Origin: Periplaneta americana
Lineage: Eukaryota; Arthropoda; Insecta; Blattodea; Blattidae
Length of the DNA: 64,000 bases
Direction: 5' to 3'
NCBI RefSeq assembly: GCF_040183065.1
Contig: NC_091119.1
Location: 107,845,763-107,909,762, forward strand
Positions 10,862 through 21,914 of the stretch are shown one piece after another. Position 1 is the stretch's first letter, and every line of letters begins with the position of its first letter. A program made the translations under genes and the position numbers. The notes below the pieces were generated by a model. The model did not search any database, had not been told where the DNA came from, and saw only the letters and a program-made list of their open reading frames with translations.

Positions 10862-10905
<44 letters not shown>
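10862..10905. repeat. (TAA)n tail
   Basis: About 14 units follow the LINE end and probably represent its 3' tail. Confidence 0.9.
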
Positions 10906-11930
10906 GCAATGGCAGATTTATAAAGCAGAATAAACCGGTATTCGGAGGGAACTTGCCACACTACAGCTTGGGCGAGTAGAAATCTCGTAAGAAACGAGAG
11001 GAATGAGCTCCATGTGAGAAAGTAAAATGTCCCTGGAGGATATGCACCACGCGGCGCAGTCTCCATGGAGATGCTCCGATTGCCCAACCAGCTCCATATG
11101 ATTTACAATTCGACCTACATTGCACTCTCGGTTTCGTTGCGCTTATGGCAGCGGATTTGTGATTTCTCTGCGGAATGGTGCCGGTTGTCATGGTGACTCA
11201 CCTAGACACAACCAAATACAGACATCGCGTCTCTTGTTCTCAATACTGATATTGGCGCACGCGTTGCTAAGCGCAGCACTTACGGTGCGTCCCATTACAT
11301 AGTACAAAGACCGCATGAACAAATAATTAATCAGTAGGCCTACCTAGATTAATTCTATAAGTTTCCTTAACTTTATAAAAGGAATTTATTAATTACAATT
11401 CAACTGGTTTTACAATGCTCGGTTCCAATGTCCCATTGATGTTGCACGTGAGGCTATCATGGCTTTGATATATCCGACAAAATAGTTGCAACGATACGCA
11501 CTTTTGGAGTATTATAGATTAGAGACTTCAGAATACTATTTCAAAGTCTGTTAGTATATTACAAAGGCCCAATAAATCAATTAAAATTAAATTTAATTTG
11601 CGTATATTTTATAAGAAGACTGTAAATGCATGCTAAGATTGTAAATGTAATTGTTAGAGACTATTATACTTTTACTACTGCATACTACTTTTGACCAATA
11701 AAATGATACGGAACGACGTGTTTCAACCAATCATGGCTGCTTATCCTACAATTTTTATCACCTCCCCAGAAATTGTTTTATCACCTCCCTAGCATTTGTT
11801 TGCTTTTATCGCCTCCCTAACATTTGTTTCGTTTGCCGACATTGTACTTTCAATAATTGTACCTTTTAAAATGATTCTGTTTATTTCATCATCCTCAATT
11901 AAAACTTTTCTACCATTTATCGGGGGCAAA
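10906..11930. other. No recognised gene; local GC-richer stretch
   Basis: The part 11040-11300 is richer in GC and CpG than its surroundings (for example CCACGCGGCGCAGTC near 11046 and GGCGCACGCGTTGC near 11254). It could be regulatory, but no exon is recognised beside it. Confidence 0.35.
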
Positions 11931-12150
11931 GGCTAATAGGGATTTCCCGGTCTCTGACCGGGTCAAAAACCCTGATAAAACTGATATTTAACCCTTGCGG
12001 TGAATTTCGAATAAGTCCGATGGGCCTAATTAGTCAAATCAACTCTCCTCACCTCCACGCTGGGGCCTCTTGGGATCTTTTAAGATGCGAAAGAGAGAGT
12101 GGTGTGCGGAAAGCCACGGAAAGCTACCGCATTTATCTTTCCCAAGAAAA
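11931..12150 (+). repeat. Composite repeat block R, copy 2
   Basis: Closely matches 10022-10240: TTTCCCGGTCTCTGACCGGG, TTTAACCCTTGCGGTGAATT and GATCTTTTAAGATGCGAAAG appear in the same order. It is again followed by the LINE C-terminal end. Confidence 0.85.
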
Positions 12151-12164
12151 ACTGCGAACATGGC

Positions 12165-12248
12165 ATGATGAGGCCGCACTGGAAGAAACGGTGAACGGTA
12201 GACGAGTTCGGGGCAGAAGAAGATATCAGATGATAAGATGGCATTAAG

Positions 12249-12305
<57 letters not shown>

Positions 12306-12382
12306 ATCATATGAGGAGACAAAGAGGCAGGCAGAAAATAGAAAAGATTTAAGAAAGCTGGGTTTGCAATGAAAGACCTGCC
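12165..12382 (+). pseudogene. LINE C-terminal end interrupted by (AT)n
   Basis: It encodes [17 protein letters not shown], is interrupted by the (AT)n run at 12250-12302, and continues with the YGSYEETKRQAENRKD-like segment and a stop. Compared with copy 1 the RT part is missing, so block R is joined nearly directly to the last 60 codons. Confidence 0.8.
12250..12302. repeat. (AT)n microsatellite
   Basis: About 26 AT units, grown inside the LINE end at a place where copy 1 has AAGATATATGG. Confidence 0.95.
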
Positions 12383-12963
12383 TTTGAGCAGAAAAATGAA
12401 TGTTTATATTATTTATGTTATGTTACACGAATAGCTTCTGCTGTAATGGATAGTCACGTATCAGAAATTGTTTAATATATATTGATAATTTAAGTAGAAT
12501 ACAACTGTTTTAATAAAAATGAAACTGAATCAACAAAACTTTCTTGGCTAGTAATCGTCCATAGAGTTCAATGAAGATAGTATAGTTGGCACAAATGGTA
12601 ACAAGAGAACAGCTCATCTTAAACATTACTGCCATCTAGCGGAATATTTGTAATGAGATGGTACAAAAATATTTTCAAGACAGTTTAGTATTTTAGTAGG
12701 CCTAACTCAATATTTTATTGTATTAAAATACTTTATTTCTTCTAATATATACTTCCTTCTAAACGTGTAAATGTCAATTAAATCCCACTCGAGTTTTGAT
12801 TTTCTTTAGATAAATGTCCTAGCACAGCTTTGGAGTACAAGTTCCGTTCACAAATCTGGTGCGGTAGTTAGCCGTTTAAATGGTGAAGAAATTATTTTGG
12901 AGGCGCAGAAATATTATTGGTACTACTACTGTTTATTTTTTACCAAAATTATGGTGTTTAGTA
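12383..12963. other. No recognised feature
   Basis: Nothing is recognised. TGCCATCTAGCGG at 12631 resembles the core of the CTCF insulator motif, but one match is not evidence. Confidence 0.35.
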
Positions 12964-13322
12964 CGGTAGCGTTCCGATTATATTCGGCCTTCCGTGTTGT
13001 TCGGATCGCTTTTTTTTTTTTTAATTACAGTAGTGTACGTAAGTACTGTACTGAATAATAACAAAGTTTTTTAAAGTCAGTTAGTTACACATAGTATCTA
13101 CTGTAGTATGAATAAAAAACTCGTTTATTATGTACACGTAAGTAACGTCTTTCTATATTATTGGGTCCGACCTTTGTACCTTTAAGATTACAGGATCAAA
13201 AACCACATAGAGCTCTCACTCTCCATATTATCAGGATTGTTTCCTTATCCGGAACAAAGACGTTATATAGTATATCTGGAATGCTCTCGGCCCGTATAGT
13301 CCGGATAATCGGGACTCAATTG
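12964..13322. mobile_element. Pogo/Tigger-like non-autonomous element
   Basis: The ends CGGTAGCGTTCCGATTAT (12964) and, on the minus strand from 13322, CAATTGAGTCCCGATTAT form diverged inverted repeats flanked by TA (12962-12963 and 13323-13324). CCGGATAATCGGGACT-type ends are typical of pogo/Tigger elements. No transposase is seen in its 359 bp. Confidence 0.6.
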
Positions 13323-13466
13323 TAATTGAAAACGAAAAGAAAAATTTAGTGGATCTGTAGCCTACATGAACATAAATAGATGTATTCGCCACCACTATAA
13401 TTATAAATGAAGGATCGATCTGTCTTTACATATTTACTCTCAATGAGTATCGTTTGTACTGTTACA

Positions 13467-13561
13467 CCACAGTCTAATACTTACAGTCACGCAACTCATA
13501 CGTATAAAATATGCCAACATTTGACAGCTGGCGCGACAGTAGCCCTCTGGCGGCAGGCAAG
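13467..13561 (+). repeat. Inverted repeat pair, left member
   Basis: CCACAGTCTAATACTTACAG, then a variable part with TGCCAACATT, then GCGGCAGGCAAG. It matches the minus strand of 16850-16932. The pair is 3.3 kb apart and encloses the THAP fragments. Confidence 0.7.
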
Positions 13562-14364
13562 TTAACAGTGTGCACACGACATATGATAACACATCAGAAA
13601 ACGGGTTTTGCGTAATTTATTTTATATTTTTATGCTATACAGTAAGTGTATATGTTCTTATTAATTTTACTTTAGGATCCTAGAAGAATTTCACACGCAG
13701 TTAATCTACAAGTTTCAGAAGCTGGGAATAAACGTAATTCTTTCTGCTCCTTACAACTGAATCTTGGCCCTGATCACGTATCATGCTTTGAAATAATATA
13801 ATTGTTCGTACGTGGACGGTTAATTCAATTCATTCCTAAATATATTTATGAATCATTGGAACTCTATATTTACTGTGAGAAGAGTCAAAATTAGTAGCTT
13901 CAAAATTGTAGGCCACATCTCGTAGGGTACATCGCGTGGTGAACTCATCTCCCTATTTCCTGAGAAATTAACTATTTTCCATACCACAAATTGGGGTAAA
14001 CTCGGCCGCTGAGGTAAACTTGAAAATAAAAAAGGGGAGGATTTAAACCTTAATATGACATTGATTTATGAAGTTCATTGTTTTTCCATTTCTTAAGAAC
14101 CGGTATTTCCTTTATTATTTTGAGTCACAAATAGTGCTGATATTATGGTGTAAATTTTTATGGCAAGTTTACCGCATTTTACATTACATTTCCAGTTTTC
14201 ACACATAAGCTTAATTTTAACTTATCCTACCTATATAATACGTAATTTACAATGCACTTGCTATTAATATGACGTAGGTGAGAACAAATAAATGAACACA
14301 CAAATTTGTTGAAAAAATTGTAACTTCAGTATTAACTCCGAAAATGTAGGGCTAATTTTATTTT

Positions 14365-14585
14365 CAGATCAGAAGTGGTGTAAGTCAAAAATGGGTAATG
14401 AGGGTTAAAGTAAACATTCTGTAAAATACAGCGCAAAGTAGCAGTTAATATTAAATTTATTTAAACTATTAGTAGTCAGTGAATAGCACGAAGGATATAT
14501 TAATTGCTACTTTGCGCTGTATTTTACAGAATTTTTACTTTAACCCTCATTACCTAATTTTGACTTACACCACTTCTGCTCTGAA
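14365..14585. repeat. Foldback element with ~85-bp arms
   Basis: The left arm at 14365-14452 (AGAAGTGGTGTAAGTCAAAA, GGGTTAAAGTAAA, ACAGCGCAAAGTAGCA) and right arm at 14497-14585 are inverse copies at roughly 93% identity by eye, around a 45-base loop. This is a typical foldback MITE. Confidence 0.85.
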
Positions 14586-14988
14586 CGGCCCAAATAATCA
14601 CTGGGAATGTAAAATCAACACCAATAACAGTTAACAGTCATGCAAATTATTACAGAAAAGATTGCTTTTATATTAAATTTAAAAAGGCTCTTTTATTTCT
14701 TGAGAACTTAATACGTCTGCCACATGAATCTACACCAACACATCAGAAATTTTATCGATACAGTCCGGATTTATTCAAGAAGTGAATATTTCGCAAAAGG
14801 ATTACAATACTCCATGAATTCTTGAAAAATTAACATCATGATCCCTACTTGAATGCAATATAACATTCAACTTCTGAAAAATATAAAGAAATAAACACGA
14901 ATACAAAAATTATGGAATTACTTGCATTAAAAACTCTAGATACATTATCCAAAATCGGAATGGTTACACATTTACACATATGATCTCT

Positions 14989-14990
<2 letters not shown>

Positions 14991-15031
<41 letters not shown>
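14991..15031. repeat. Poly(A) run of 41
   Basis: An uninterrupted run of A. It may be the tail of an unrecognised retrocopy to its left or a simple expansion. Confidence 0.95.
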
Positions 15032-15033
<2 letters not shown>

Positions 15034-15133
15034 TTGTAACAGGTATCTACTTTGACATACAAATAGGTAACTGATAACTAATAAATGTTTTACAGAACAC
15101 AATACGTAGGCTACCTACAACGTGGATTATTGG

Positions 15134-15246
15134 TTATGACTGATTTATGATTTTCTCTTGGTCTTTAGGGAATCTGAAGAACGACAAATTCGAAGATTTA
15201 AACTTGTTGTTACTGCAATTTTCGTCATTGCACACATTGCCTTTGT
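15134..15246 (-). pseudogene. THAP-type zinc finger fragment (minus strand)
   Basis: The minus-strand frame reads NVCNDENCSNNKF, then LSFFRFPKDQEK, then a stop. This has the C-x4-C pair and the FRFPKD block of THAP domains, DNA-binding C2CH fingers at the N-terminus of P-element transposases and of host THAP proteins. The remaining finger ligands are not found. No ATG lies right before the first Cys; a splice acceptor-like AAAG precedes it. It could be a broken exon of a host THAP gene or of a P-like transposon. Confidence 0.4.
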
Positions 15247-15425
15247 TCCGACCAACGAGATAGAAAGAGAAGACTATAGAGTGGCCATGTTGTCCTGTAC
15301 AGCGCTCTTTGCGGTGCCACCGCGAAACACGGCAGATCTGAGCTAAGCGCTCACCTTTGTAAAAATTCGTCTGCTTACAATGTTGTTTAACGTAGGTAAG
15401 GAGTACAAAAAAACGAAGAAAAAAC

Positions 15426-15500
15426 ATGCCTATTGTGTGTGCTGCATATAACTGCAATGTCAAAAGGAAAAAGACAACTGATATATCATATTTCATGTAA
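15426..15500 (+). CDS. Candidate first coding exon of a THAP-domain gene
   Basis: An ATG at 15426 opens a short frame starting MPIVCAAYNCNVKRKK and continuing TTDISYF. This is the canonical start of a THAP domain (MPxxCAAxNC, first C-x4-C of the C2CH finger). The match is followed by a GTAAAT splice-donor-like site at 15497 and then a stop in the unspliced frame. THAP exons often end near this point of the domain. No downstream exon was found on the plus strand, so it may be an orphan exon of a decayed P-like element. It is divergent from the THAP fragment at 15134-15246, about 180 bp away. Confidence 0.4.
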   Translation: MPIVCAAYNCNVKRKKTTDISYFM

Positions 15501-15582
15501 ATTTTGTGAAGTTAAGTCCATAGTTTCGTTAATTAGCAGCATTTTTTCATGCATAAATGTGTAACAACGCCCGGCATAAACA

Positions 15583-15918
15583 AAATAAATGGTTCACTGG
15601 TAATGTACTTAAACTAAATACGGATAAAACCAATACAATTCCGTTTCAGACCCAGTGAAAAACAAATGCAATACAATATTAAAACTGTATTTCGTCACCG
15701 GCATCCTTTATTTCTGCTCCTTCTGTCCTTACTGCTTATACAAGAAGACGATGAGCTGTAGCTTATAAGAAGTAGGCCTATTTCGAAGACAAACGATTAA
15801 TCAAATAAATGGTTGACTAGTAATAAAGTTAAACTAAATACGGATAAAACCGCTACAATTCCGTTTCAAACCTAATAATAGCAATCAAATATTAAAATTG
15901 TATTTCGACACTCGCATC
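15583..15918 (+). repeat. Direct repeat, two ~115-bp copies
   Basis: Copies at 15583-15705 and 15803-15918 share AATAAATGGTT(C/G)ACT(G/A)GTAAT, AAACTAAATACGGATAAAAC and CAATTCCGTTTCA, ending GTATTTCG...GCATCC. Identity is roughly 85% by eye. About 100 bp of unrelated sequence separates them. Confidence 0.75.
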
Positions 15919-15988
15919 CAAAATAACGCAAAATTCTGGGGTAGGTCGTATTGTTGTTAGTATTTTGACTGGAAGGACATGAAAGAAC

Positions 15989-16077
15989 ATAATTGAGCAC
16001 CCACGTGCAATAATGGGGTAAGTATGACTATATTTCGTAACTACTTACCCCATTATTGTACGTGGGTGCTCAATTAT
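15989..16077. repeat. Near-perfect hairpin, 34-bp arms
   Basis: AATTGAGCACCCACGTGCAA continuing TAATGGGGTAAGTA pairs with TACTTACCCCATTATTGTAC continuing GTGGGTGCTCAATT, with one mismatch and a 16-base loop. It could be a foldback relic or a small hairpin RNA gene; no evidence of expression is available. Confidence 0.8.
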
Positions 16078-16849
16078 ACACTAATAATTATCTGTGGTGC
16101 CACAGCCCTTTAAAGGCTCAGACAGACCAGCCGGCTGTTGGCGTCACGTTCACATTTCGATAATAATTATACTTTACTGTAAGAAAAAAACTGAAAGGGT
16201 GTTTTGTCATGTTTCACCCACGTTACAAGCTTGGAGGTAAAGGTTGTTTACTACATATAGGGCCTACTTTCATTCTATATCTTATGGCATAGTAAATAGT
16301 TTTGCAACGTGTAGAGACTGGGAAAACAATTTAATAAAATCATCCGAATCATACTCGTTCATTTTATAGGCAATCTTGCAGGTCGCATTTAAAAGAACCT
16401 AGGAATATTAACATTTTCTTCAGTATATTTGCTAGGACTTCTTGTCATACTACATGACAATTTTGCTTAGGTTATTCTTTTAAGCATTCCTTCTAGGAAT
16501 AGCTCAAGTGTTTTAAATTTAGCGTACATAAGTTTAGATTAAGTTCCTAGCACGTATTTGACGAAATACTAGGTTTTTCCATTTCAGTTTAACTGATTTA
16601 TGCAAACGAAATTAAGACAGCTGACGATTCTAATGTCAGTTATCACCACGCCCACTTTGTTTTGGGCGCATAAGTTTCATTACCGACGGTCTTTCAATTT
16701 TCTTCAAACATGGCGGCTCAATGACCACTCAATATCTTTCTCTTTCTAACTCGTTGGTTCCGACGCATGATTAAAACGTTTATAACATCTCACATCCCTT
16801 TAAAGCACGTGCTGGCTGAACGAGATTGTATCAACCCTATTACCAGTGC
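16078..16849. other. No recognised gene
   Basis: CCACAGCCCTTTAAAGGCTC near 16106 resembles part of a known dispersed repeat, but I could not bound it. Otherwise AT-rich and featureless to me. Confidence 0.35.
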
Positions 16850-16932
16850 CTTGCCTGCCGCTTGGGCGCTAGTGTCGCGAATGTTGGCAAAAAAAGTGTT
16901 GAAGTTGCGCGACTGTAAGTATTAGACTGTGG
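16850..16932 (-). repeat. Inverted repeat pair, right member
   Basis: Minus-strand match to 13467-13561, identical over CCACAGTCTAATACTTACAG and over GCGGCAGGCAAG. Confidence 0.7.
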
Positions 16933-17966
16933 TTATACTGTGTGTGCATAATATATAATTATCTAGGCTATGTCAAACGGTCAATTCAAACATTTACGGA
17001 TTTCTACCAGGCAACCAAACTAAGAGGATTCTCAGATATCTTGGAGCAATGTAATAATTGCATCACAATTCGACATTAGTAACTCGAAATACAATAATTA
17101 TAAATAAGTTAACAGCTTGTCTTAGCATAACCTTGCAGTCACTGCACTATAACACGCAAAATATAACCTCTAGAAAATAAGGTTACCGCGGTAGATGCTC
17201 GACTGTCAGGCTATGACAATGGCAGAAGAACGCGTGCTCAGGCCATTGTTTACGGTACAGTTCATTCATTTCTTATTCGTAGCTAGATAATTGATAATAC
17301 ATGTTCAACTACTGTTGTCCATCATACTATCAACATAATATAATATATAGTACGGTACATACTTACAGGTGATGCACTCTTCATTTCTTGGAAGTTACTA
17401 TTGCAGTGAAAGTTTAGATTAGACCTATTTCCTTTTGAGACCGTTTTTTCTTGTCACAATGAAATACTCCAATGGCGACAATAAAAGCATAGGCCTACAC
17501 GTTACATTAAATTGACCATTGTCTATACTCTCTCTTATTCCATTACTTTGAATTTAGTTCGCTCTGTTGACTTTTTAACGGATCAGATCGCTGACAAAAC
17601 ACAATCGTAAAATGACATGCACTCCTTGACGTAATGACAGGAATTTCTCTTAACGATCATAATGTCATAATTTTAACGACCAGTTTTCAGCTGTTCACGA
17701 CTTTGGCAAATCAAGACATTTCAATAGAAATACTGTAATAGCTTATTTTAGATGACAGGAAAGTACAGTGATTAATACTGTCAATTAGATAATCGAGGAT
17801 TGTAGGCTAGTTGAGAAAATGGAGACACACAGACATAAAGAACGCTGCTGTCAATTTCGACTCACAGAAAATCTGTTTTTTAACTTACGAAACACTGTTG
17901 AACTCAGTGTCTACAATCCTTATTCTATGAAATCTAGATGTAAAGGTGATTTTTTTCGTTATAAAA
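16933..17966. other. No recognised feature
   Basis: No exon or named repeat is recognised; one TAGGCCTA octamer near 17492. Confidence 0.4.
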
Positions 17967-18844
17967 CCCGGTCCACACGCAACAGCTTACTTGACGTTTT
18001 ACTTGCACAAGCAAAAAGTTGCAAGTAAAAATGAGCGTGTGGACCGTAAAACTACGATTTTTAGAACTGAGCGAAGACTGAACACTGAGTTGGAGGCATT
18101 CAGTTCTTTTTTTTTATTTTTTTAGTTGGTTATTTAATGACGCTGTATCAACTACGAGGTTATTTAGTGTCGATGAGATGGTATTTGGCGAGATGAGACC
18201 GAGGATTCGCCATAGATTACCTGGCATTCACCTTACAGTTGGGGAAAACCTCGAAAAAACCCAACCAGATAATCAGCCTAAGCGGGGATCGAACCCGCGC
18301 CCGAGCGCAACTTCAGACCGGCAGGCAAGCGCCCATTCAGTTGTAAAAATCGCTGTCTTACGCTCCTTCTTACTGTGGGGAGCTCACGAGATCACCCTGG
18401 TAGGAATATGGAGTACTGCCAATCCTGCAAGCAGGCAACATTCAGTGTAACGCCACTCTTGCTCGTAATGACACACTATTAACTACATTACAGTAATTAA
18501 CCAATGTGAAACATTCGATCAACTTTTAAAATATAAACCAACAGTGTCAACTTATACAACACACCCACATACAGCTAGTCTCAAACTACCTGATATTTTC
18601 GGCCACAGTATAATTAAACATCAATTGGTGACAGTGATGTCATGTGTTTAGTGCCATAAGGTTCATAACTCATTACAACTATCTCTGGTCAGTTCTAGGA
18701 AGAGGGGTGCTCCATTCATCAATACCTCCCCACACCACACCTGATTAAAATAACCTCACAGGGATTTTCTCGTAAGCTTCCCATAGCACAACTTTTTGCA
18801 TGTATAAGTAAAACGTCAAGTAAGCTGTTGAGTCTGGACCTGGC
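17967..18844. mobile_element. TIR DNA element carrying a nested SINE
   Basis: Left end CCGGTCCACACGCAACAGC, then TTACTTGACGTTTTACTT and GCAAAAAGTTG. Its inverse lies at 18787-18844 (CAACTTTTTGCATG, AAGTAAAACGTCAAGTAAGC, TGTTGAGTCTGGACC). The arms are about 58 bp and diverged at the tips. A second inverse tip GCGTGTGGACC at 18034 lies close to the left end. No transposase is seen, and the family B SINE at 18106-18345 is inserted inside. Confidence 0.65.
18106..18345 (-). mobile_element. tRNA-derived SINE, family B
   Basis: On the minus strand the B box is GGGTTCGATCCCCGC near 18290; the body contains GGTTGGGTTTTTTCGAGG, and the tail GTTGATACAGCGTCATTAAA ends in a poly(T)-strand run at 18106-18123. 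The same family occurs at 41017-41218 and 41434-41662. Confidence 0.88.
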
Positions 18845-19179
18845 TAACACATCTTTCGGCCTGTTAAACTGATACTTACACTAAAAAACTAAGAACAAAT
18901 GAAAACAACAGTACCAGTAGTGATACAACTTCAGTTTGTCATTACATCATTAGTAAGCTTACCATGCATCCTGTAAAAAACGGGACAGTTACTCTTTTTG
19001 GCCTAGATGTCTGGCATCCCCTATAGTAATTTCTGATAATGTAGAGGAATCGGAAGGCAAATTAATTAACCATTTCAGTTTGGACTTAAAGACTAAAATA
19101 TAGGAATTATTTAAGCAAGTCAGTAAACTGGTGATTCAGAAAATTTAAAAATATGAGTTAAAAAGATGATTCATACTCA

Positions 19180-19563
19180 TTGTTTATACATTTAAATGAA
19201 TTATTCAACCCAGCAAAGACTGTACAGATAAATGTTGATAATGTTAATGCACTCACAGAAAGGGTTAAAAGAATGAGTTACTTCAAGGATATCAAAAGTA
19301 TTGATTGCAGTGTAGCATCTGTTACTTTGAAAGAATCATTCAACATTTCCAATGTTAAAGCTGACGTGATTGAGGCAATATGAGCTCTCATGCTGAATTA
19401 CCCTGAATTTACATCTGCTGTGTTGAAATGTGTCTGGGTTCCTTGTGCATCTGTTGACGCAGAAAGGTTTTTCTCAATGTATAATTTAAATGTTACTGAC
19501 CGTAGGCTCGGAATGAAAGAAAATAATACTGTCACTTCTGCTATGCTTTCATTCCACAAATAG
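19180..19563 (+). pseudogene. hAT transposase C-terminal relic
   Basis: The frame runs from 19180 through a TGA at 19381-19383 to a TAG at 19561-19563. The second half reads WVPCASVDAERFFSMYN, then LNVTDRRLGMKENNTVTSAM, the hAT C-terminal dimerisation region with its conserved S-V-x-x-E-R-x-F-S core. The N-terminal BED finger and catalytic aspartates are absent. Different subfamily from the hAT at 30095. Confidence 0.75.
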
Positions 19564-19751
19564 AAACAGCAGATGTTACCCATAATATAAAATAATAATG
19601 TTTTTTCTCAATGTTGTGTTTAATTTTAATATGGAGAATAAATTGTATGAAGCTTTTTTTATCATTATTTTGACGCCTAATACGTAATATGGGGTTATTT
19701 TTTTACGTAAAAATCACTTTCCAATTTATACGAAATTCTGTGGTGTAAGTC

Positions 19752-19800
19752 ACCCGTCGCAGTTGATAATGCGTCGTAAAATAACTAATTAAAAAAGTTA
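19752..19800 (+). repeat. SINE tail fragment
   Basis: GTTGATAATGCGTCGTAAAA followed by TAACTAATTAAAA matches the shared tail of SINE families A and B; the head is missing. Confidence 0.5.
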
Positions 19801-20155
19801 CTTATCAACTGCAACACAAAGCAAGTAAACAGCAAACAACCAAGGCACAATAGTTGAACAGGGCACGACCCATATCACCTTCTACTGTACATAGAAGAGG
19901 GACTCTAGAATGCAGTTAACCTGAAACCACTTGCCTCTCTTCCATTGGGCACTAAGTTTCGCTCTCTGGTCATCAGAACCCTTTTTTATTCCTTGTACCT
20001 AATGCAGTAACAAATGTTTAATCTTATTATGAGGACTCTACTTAATAGAATGTCATTTTTTTTTGTTAAGTTCATTTATACAGGCTTTGACATCTGTGGT
20101 CATATCGCATGTTAGGATCTGTGAGTATATCAATTGGCCATTGTTACTACTGTTG

Positions 20156-20408
20156 AGCTCCTGTTTCTATTGTGAGTTGTAGTTGGCATGTGTTCATGTA
20201 ATTGATTTTAGATTTTTGATGAATGTTTATGACATTGGTGTTTGAAGTGGCGATGAATCATGGCATGTAAATTTCCAAATTAGCATTTGTCTTTGTGACT
20301 GAAGGAAACCATGAAAAACCCCAGTCAGATTGGCCAGCCACGGGGTTTGAACCCAGGACCTCCAGAATGCGTGTTTCAATAGCTACCATCTGAGTAAACT
20401 TGCTCAGC
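20156..20408 (-). mobile_element. tRNA-derived SINE, family D
   Basis: On the minus strand the head at about 20405-20340 has A-box-like TACTCAGATGGTAG and B box GGGTTCAAACCCCG. The body contains GACTGGGGTTTTTCATGGTT and CACAAAGACAAATGC. The tail differs from families A-C. The low-coordinate end is approximate. Confidence 0.7.
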
Positions 20409-20604
20409 AGAATGTCATTTGTTTCTCCTCTACTGGACAAATGTTCATATTTTGTAATAAGTTAACTCATCTGAGAACAATATACATGAAATATAATTTT
20501 CATTAAAATATTACATAGTAGGTTAAAAAAATAACACAAAATGGCGATTTACTTGGAATCAGCTTTCACTATTTTTCATGTTATTTCTTACATAAAATCA
20601 TACA

Positions 20605-20945
20605 GTGCTAGTCTAGTCTAGAGTCTATCAGATTATCATGCAAGTGGTCCAGATTCGAGTCTTAGTCAGACCCGAATTTTTCAAAATCCATAGTGATAGA
20701 GACATGGTCACAGTTGGGGTTCACTCAGGATTCTTCCATTTCCCCACATTATGTATCATCATTCTGTCTGATCTCCATTCCATCATTTATAGCATTCCCT
20801 GATGGCTAGCTGACAACATGCACAGCGAGTTGGTTTAGATAAGACTGAGTTTTCTGCTTCGAAACCCAAATACTCAGCACACTTTAGCATAGTCTGCTGG
20901 TGTGGGTTGGAAAGGCACCTAACTGGTCTCAAAAAAAAAATTAAA
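20605..20945 (+). mobile_element. SINE, family E, with poly(A)
   Basis: The head contains a degenerate B box (CCAGATTCGAGTCT near 20653). The body contains GGATTCTTCCATTTCCCCAC and GGTGTGGGTTGGAAAGGCAC and ends in a ten-base A run at 20931-20940. I recognise the layout (tRNA-like head, long body, A-tail), but only one copy is in the window. Confidence 0.6.
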
Positions 20946-21427
20946 ATATATATTCTCTACAATTGCGTTACCAAAGGAAGGTTAATATCTAACCACATCC
21001 ACCTACTGGCCAAAATGCGTATGTGCAAGGCACCCCAAAAGCCTGAACTAACCAAATCTAACCTGTTGACCTTACGAAAATTCGTTATCTATATACAGTA
21101 GCAGAAAAAGGTCGTTTTATAGAATGATTCATAAGAAGATTGACATGCTAGGTTTTTATTTCCTGAATAACGTTAAAATGGAGTTTGTAGGCAAATGCTG
21201 TAATGGATTGTTTTATGTAAGTTTCCTTTAAGCTCATTCAATAGTATTACGCAACTTGTTAAATGGACAAGCTATAATATACTGATCCTTTTATGAACTT
21301 TAAACTTTTAATTTTCCCTCAATTTTAAATACTGCTCATCGTAAATAGCAAAATAATACTTATATTATTAAAATATGTGAATAGTTATTTTGCATGAAAT
21401 TTTGCAAAATTAATTTTGTCTACTTAC

Positions 21428-21640
21428 GATCTCCCTGGCCATAATAGCTGGCTTAAGAAACGAGATTTCACTTCTCATTGTAGCTCCCCAAATTCATCAT
21501 GATGCTGGGTGGGCACCAGTCCCATACCTTGCTTATTTCATGAGAAAACTCCCCCCATGCAAACTCGAACAAGCACTTATTTCGTATTGCTAGTCCATAG
21601 CATAACACCTTAGACCATGCAACTATGGCATGCAGCAGAA
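21428..21640 (-). mobile_element. tRNA-derived SINE, family F
   Basis: On the minus strand, TTGCATGGTCTAAGG (A-box-like) is followed by CTTGTTCGAGTTTGC (B-box-like), CATGGGGGGAGTTTTCTC and CCACCCAGCATCATGATG. Head and body order fit a SINE; the ends are approximate. Confidence 0.6.
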
Positions 21641-21914
21641 TTTACATTTTAGTATTATAAAATAATTACTTTCGTGCACAATGCAGAAAATAATTTTTCT
21701 TTTTATCCAGGTGCACGGTAAATGATGTTATTTATAGAAATTTTTTCAATGATAATTACAAGAAAATAAACCGTAACATAAACAAAACACTTTTTTTATA
21801 TATACAGTATATAATGCAACTTAGTAGTTGAGCAATGGCCTTCTCTTAAAACATACAATGTGTACAGGAGCAAAAGTTAGAAAGAATAACAATAAAAAAA
21901 AAGTATCAGGAAGA

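Noticed and set aside
12625..12645. CTCF-like insulator motif, also near 13543 and 16875
   Set aside because: Short matches only; two of the three lie in the inverted repeat pair and may just be repeat sequence.
16090..16150. Repeat fragment (CCACAGCCCTTTAAAGGCTC...)
   Set aside because: Feels like part of a dispersed repeat, but it has no second copy here and no clear ends.
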